From NCBI GenBank assembly GCA_021844725.1, contig JAKBSX010000099.1, positions 1-8,068 of the forward strand: a stretch of 8,068 bases of DNA. The letters run 5' to 3'. This document shows positions 4,860 through 8,068 of the stretch, in pieces; positions within the stretch are counted from its first letter, which is position 1; every line of letters starts with the position of its first letter. The notes beneath the pieces were generated by a model. The model did not search any database. It saw only the letters and a list, made by a program, of their open reading frames with translations, and was not told the DNA's origin. This stretch comes from Actinomycetes bacterium. GTDB taxonomy: Bacteria; Actinomycetota; Acidimicrobiia; Acidimicrobiales; Acidimicrobiaceae. Made by a program: the position numbers and the translations under genes.

Positions 4860-6317
4860 TTACCTTATTCTCACCCTGAACTTAATGGGTGTCGGGCCCA
4901 AAGCGAAATAATTTCTCAGAAACCTCTCAATATAGCGTATGTAGGAAGGTTGAAGCTGTGACGATGTAAATAAGGTAATGGTGGGAGGAGAGATACCACC
5001 CTGAACGGCATAGAGTATTCTCCCTTTGGCAGGCGGCTGAGAAGCGTGAGCAATTTTAATTGCTTCGTTCAATTTAGCCGTGGGGATCCTGACTTGATAT
5101 GCATCTATAGCGGATCTGATGGTCGGTAACAGTTTATTTACCCCGAGTTTAGTCTTGGCAGAAATTCTGATCACCGGGGCGTATGACAGAAAATACAATT
5201 TGTCCTTCAATTGGCTGTTAGCTGCCAGCCGCTCCTCGGTGGAAAGCAAATCCCACTTATTAGCCACAACGACAATCGGAGATCCGGAGGCGTCAATGCG
5301 CTCAGACAAACTTTGTTCTTGATGGGTTACCCCTTCGGTACTGTCTATCATCAGAAGTACGACGTCGGCTCTGTCGATAGCTGCCAGGGACCTTACCAGG
5401 GAATAATACTCTGCTCCCTCCACTATATGTGTCTTACGCCTCATTCCGGCGGTATCGATCAATCTCAGAGTCCCGAATTCCGTTTCAATCATGGTATCGA
5501 TGGCGTCTCTTGTCGTACCGGGCATATCGTGGACTATGCTGCGTTCGTCTCCGACGAGGAGATTAAACAAAGTCGATTTACCTACATTCGGACGACCTAC
5601 GATGGCAACCGCAAGTTCATTTTCCGCTTTGATGTCCGACTTGGTCGTAAAACGATAGCTGTCGGAATCTACGTCTTCGTCTTCATAAAAATCTCCCTCT
5701 TCCTCTTCCTCTTGTGCTTGGAAGTCAAAAGATGTGAAAGCGACATCACCTTCTGTCTCTGTGGAAGAAGAACTTTCTCCTTCTGTAAGTGCCGTGTTGT
5801 TGAAGATTTCGACGATCCGATCTAAGAGGTCTCCCGTACCGCGGCCATGCAGTGCGCTGACAGGAAATAAATCGGCAAAACCCAAGGCATAGAATTCCAA
5901 AGCATCGGCTTCTTGTCTGTGGCTGTCGACTTTATTGGCCACTAAAATGACTTTGGCGGAATCTCTGCGCAGCGATCTAATGATGCTCTCGTCTTCAAAA
6001 GTGACACCGGTCGTCGTATCCAAGACCAACAACACAACGTCGGCTTCTTTCACGGCTCTAAAGGCCTGCTTGGATACTTTTTCATCGAGCAAAGACCCAC
6101 TTTCAGCTATACCGCCGGTATCGATGATCTGTATTTTCTTACCGCGCCACGAAGTGGAGAGTTCCAGTCTGTCCCTTGTGACGCCTGGTCTCTCCTCGAC
6201 GATCGCAACTCTTTTCCCGACAATTCTGTTTACCAACGTCGATTTACCGACGTTTGGACGCCCGACTATGGCGACGGTAATCTGGCTGTTCTCTATTTTT
6301 GTGGAATTGTCGGTCAA
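4860..6317 (-). CDS. der: Ribosome assembly GTPase Der (EngA)
   Basis: Der is a double-GTPase needed for 50S ribosomal subunit maturation; it acts in the cytoplasm on pre-50S particles. This 485-aa protein has both G domains and a C-terminal KH-like domain. G domain 1 has GRPNVGKS at 19-26, PGVTRD at 44-49, DTGG at 66-69, NKVD at 128-131 and SAL at 154-156. G domain 2 has GRPNVGKS at 241-248, PGTTRD at 266-271, DTAG at 288-291, NKWD at 353-356 and SAK at 386-388. The KH-like part covers about 395-485. The linker between the G domains (about 178-234) is long, with a run of five Glu and many Asp and Ser, within the known tendency of Der linkers to be acidic but longer than most. The start is TTG at 6317, preceded by GAGGG with 6 nt spacing. 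It follows the radical SAM gene by 36 nt, so the two are probably co-transcribed. All catalytic motifs are intact. Confidence 0.97.
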   Translation of the reverse strand: MTDNSTKIENSQITVAIVGRPNVGKSTLVNRIVGKRVAIVEERPGVTRDRLELSTSWRGKKIQIIDTGGIAESGSLLDEKVSKQAFRAVKEADVVLLVLDTTTGVTFEDESIIRSLRRDSAKVILVANKVDSHRQEADALEFYALGFADLFPVSALHGRGTGDLLDRIVEIFNNTALTEGESSSSTETEGDVAFTSFDFQAQEEEEEGDFYEDEDVDSDSYRFTTKSDIKAENELAVAIVGRPNVGKSTLFNLLVGDERSIVHDMPGTTRDAIDTMIETEFGTLRLIDTAGMRRKTHIVEGAEYYSLVRSLAAIDRADVVLLMIDSTEGVTHQEQSLSERIDASGSPIVVVANKWDLLSTEERLAANSQLKDKLYFLSYAPVIRISAKTKLGVNKLLPTIRSAIDAYQVRIPTAKLNEAIKIAHASQPPAKGRILYAVQGGISPPTITLFTSSQLQPSYIRYIERFLRNYFALGPTPIKFRVRIR

Positions 6318-6353
6318 GATAATCCCTCGTGATATTTTGTTTCTAAAACACGG

Positions 6354-8009
6354 TTAACCGGCACATGTAACCTTTGCAATGGCATCGTCAAGTAACTTTC
6401 TCAAAGCATCTCCTTCGGCTGGAATTATTTCCACCCTAATCGGGAGGTCATCGGGTGTCATCCCATCCAAGAACCGCCCTTCGTTCAAGCATACATCGGG
6501 TAGGATGTATCTTCGTCCGGGATTTGCTTTTGCCAGTGCCAGAGATAAATCTTCTCCGACCAAAAGACCGGTAACAGATGTATTACCGCCAAAAAAGTTG
6601 TTATCGACGGCCAAAATGTCGACATAGTCTTTGGAAAGTGATCCTGATTTATAGTTTGCAAGCGCGGTCTCTAAAACCTTCTTGCCGTAATGACTGCTGA
6701 TCAAAGTAATCGGTAGTTCACTCGTGTCAATTTTAGCCGATCTCAAACGCCTCTTTCTTGCGGTCAGCGAGACCGGAGCCGCTACTTGATCGTCTACCTC
6801 ATCACCTATTTGACCATCTTCTTGGTGATTTTCGTCTATATCGATATTGTTTTCTGTTTTAGGCAATGAAAGCGTTTTTGCTCTTCGATCCACCCCGACG
6901 GAAAGCGATGTGGGCCGCATATCTTCAGGGGAAACTTCCCGCTTAGCTATCGATAAGGAAGAAGCTCCGTCAATAGGTGATTTCTCTCCCGAGACTGTTG
7001 TCTCCGCAATATGGGGAGCTCTGTAGCCATAGCTTGGCGCTCCGTCGACAGACTGGAAGAACCCTCCTCTGACGGATCCAAAATGTCTGGAGCTCTCAAT
7101 AAAGCTGTCGATAAACGCTCTGGCCATGCCGATTCCGTTTTCCAATTGGGCAAAATCTTCATAATAAGAGGCATCAGGGAAAGGACGGCCGGCAAGCAGA
7201 TAGTATTCATCGGCGGCAAATATCATGCGCTTTGACAAGGCTTGTTGAAAAATATCCTGCCAGATATCGACGGCATCTAAAATATAATTAACTTCTTCCA
7301 AAGTATGTGGTCTCATCCTGGCTTCACCGCTGTAGCGGCTTACCCCGAGTGGGACGGCGGCAACCGAAGCAAGTTTCGGATACTCTTCTAAAATGCCGGC
7401 CAAAGTCTCTTCGAATCTGATCCCGTCGTTGACGCCTGGACAGACCACGATTTGTCCGTGAACGGTAATGTCGTTTTCCAATAGGGCTTTTAGGAATCTG
7501 AGACTCGTAGCTCCTTTTTTGTTACGCAACATCTCAGAACGCAACATGGGATCGGTCGTATGAATGGAGACATACAGTGGTGATAAGTTCTCTTCTATCA
7601 CTCTTTCCAGATCGGCTTCCGTAAATCTGGTCAGAGTCGTAAAGTTGCCATATAAAAAAGACAGTCGGTAATCGTCATCTTTTAAATAAAGACTGCGCCG
7701 CATATTTTTGGGTAACTGATATATAAAGCAAAACTCGCAGTGATTGTCACAAGTCCTGATCCTGTCAAAGATGGGAGAGTAGACCTCTATCCCGAGAGGT
7801 TCCCCCAGGGGACGTTCTATGGTCACTTCAAAATTCAAACCGCCCCTGTGAAGTTCCATCTCTACCAGCGGTTCATCGATGGCAAACTGATATTCTATGA
7901 TGTCGCGGGGAGTCGTGCCGTTTATCGCCACAATTTCATCGCCCGCCAACACTCCGGCCAGAGCCGCCGAAGACTTGGGATTTACCTGAACTATCACTGG
8001 ATAAGACAC
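6354..8009 (-). CDS. PDZ-radical SAM-DUF512 protein
   Basis: This 551-aa protein has three parts: a PDZ-like N-terminal domain (about 1-65, with GVLAGDEIVAINGT), a radical SAM region whose iron-sulfur cysteines are C87, C91 and C94 (CDNHCEFC, followed by FIYQLPKNMRRSLYLKDDDY), and a DUF512 region split by a linker. Conserved family blocks include LYVSIHTTDP, PGVNDG, VAAVPLGVSRY, DEYYLLAG (267-274) and near the end GGNTSVTGLLVG and LPDVCLNEGRFLDG. Radical SAM enzymes cleave S-adenosylmethionine at a 4Fe-4S cluster; the substrate of this family is not known to me. The linker (about 312-425) is polar and low in conserved residues. The start is GTG at 8009, only 8 nt after a TATAAT, so the message is probably leaderless; no clear Shine-Dalgarno sequence is present. 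It is followed by der, a pairing also seen in clostridia, hinting at a link to ribosome assembly or translation. Confidence 0.93.
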   Translation of the reverse strand: MSYPVIVQVNPKSSAALAGVLAGDEIVAINGTTPRDIIEYQFAIDEPLVEMELHRGGLNFEVTIERPLGEPLGIEVYSPIFDRIRTCDNHCEFCFIYQLPKNMRRSLYLKDDDYRLSFLYGNFTTLTRFTEADLERVIEENLSPLYVSIHTTDPMLRSEMLRNKKGATSLRFLKALLENDITVHGQIVVCPGVNDGIRFEETLAGILEEYPKLASVAAVPLGVSRYSGEARMRPHTLEEVNYILDAVDIWQDIFQQALSKRMIFAADEYYLLAGRPFPDASYYEDFAQLENGIGMARAFIDSFIESSRHFGSVRGGFFQSVDGAPSYGYRAPHIAETTVSGEKSPIDGASSLSIAKREVSPEDMRPTSLSVGVDRRAKTLSLPKTENNIDIDENHQEDGQIGDEVDDQVAAPVSLTARKRRLRSAKIDTSELPITLISSHYGKKVLETALANYKSGSLSKDYVDILAVDNNFFGGNTSVTGLLVGEDLSLALAKANPGRRYILPDVCLNEGRFLDGMTPDDLPIRVEIIPAEGDALRKLLDDAIAKVTCAG

Positions 8010-8017
8010 ACAACCAG

Positions 8018-8047
8018 ATTATAACTAGTAACCTATACTATTGTGAC
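8018..8047 (-). promoter_or_regulatory. Promoter of the DUF512-der operon, probably leaderless
   Basis: TATAAT (8023-8018) is a perfect -10 hexamer. GTCACA (8047-8042), 18 nt upstream, matches four of six -35 bases. A start site about 7 nt past the -10 falls at or within two bases of the GTG at 8009, leaving no room for a ribosome binding site. Confidence 0.6.
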
Positions 8048-8068
8048 AGTACGAAAGATTGTTTTAGC

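Noticed and set aside
5211..5825. 204-aa plus-strand ORF opposite der
   Set aside because: It is the mirror of conserved Der coding sequence; its Cys- and Phe-rich composition reflects antisense codons.
5935..6357. 140-aa plus-strand ORF opposite the start of der
   Set aside because: It is antisense to the G1 domain and has no independent start signal or family resemblance.
1..8068. CRISPR array, rRNA genes or complete insertion sequence
   Set aside because: No regularly spaced repeats, rRNA signature segments or paired terminal inverted repeats around a transposase were seen.

Overview
The window is a bacterial chromosome segment. It reads as a moderate-GC actinobacterium, possibly of the Acidimicrobiia type. 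That call is an inference: the Der KH domain has an actinobacterial-looking C-terminus (residues such as ILYAVQGGISPPTITLF), Der follows a PDZ-radical SAM-DUF512 gene, starts are TTG or GTG, one gene appears to be transcribed leaderless, and the tRNA encodes its own CCA. All convincing genes lie on the minus strand, so genes read from high to low coordinate.

Right part (about 4400-8068), core chromosome: a promoter with a perfect TATAAT lies only 8 nt before the GTG start of a 551-aa PDZ-radical SAM-DUF512 protein. It is followed after 36 nt by der (EngA), the double-GTPase ribosome assembly factor. After an AT-rich gap holding a long inverted repeat comes a 94-aa single-span membrane protein. 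Both larger proteins carry long, poorly conserved acidic or polar linkers between conserved domains.

Middle (4192-4269): a complete tRNA-Pro(GGG) gene. Its 3' end faces the left part of the window.

Left part (1 to about 4190), accessory DNA and decay. Going away from the tRNA there is an unrecognised short ORF, a frameshifted N-terminal fragment that looks like a tyrosine-recombinase arm-binding domain, a broken csrA whose reading frame is disrupted by a 16-bp tandem expansion, a possible transposase scrap, and an intact DJ-1/PfpI-family gene. Then comes an Mrr-like nuclease domain of the kind found at the N-terminus of type ISP restriction enzymes, stopped by an amber codon. Directly behind it, in the same frame, is a large SNF2/RapA-like helicase that runs off the left edge. 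This layout suggests a tRNA-associated genomic island with a defence or restriction module that continues beyond position 1.

The most interesting structure is the nuclease-helicase junction. One TAG codon separates a nuclease domain from an SNF2 helicase in one continuous frame. This is either a decayed type ISP gene joined to a neighbouring helicase by deletion, or a nuclease-helicase fusion interrupted by one nonsense codon.
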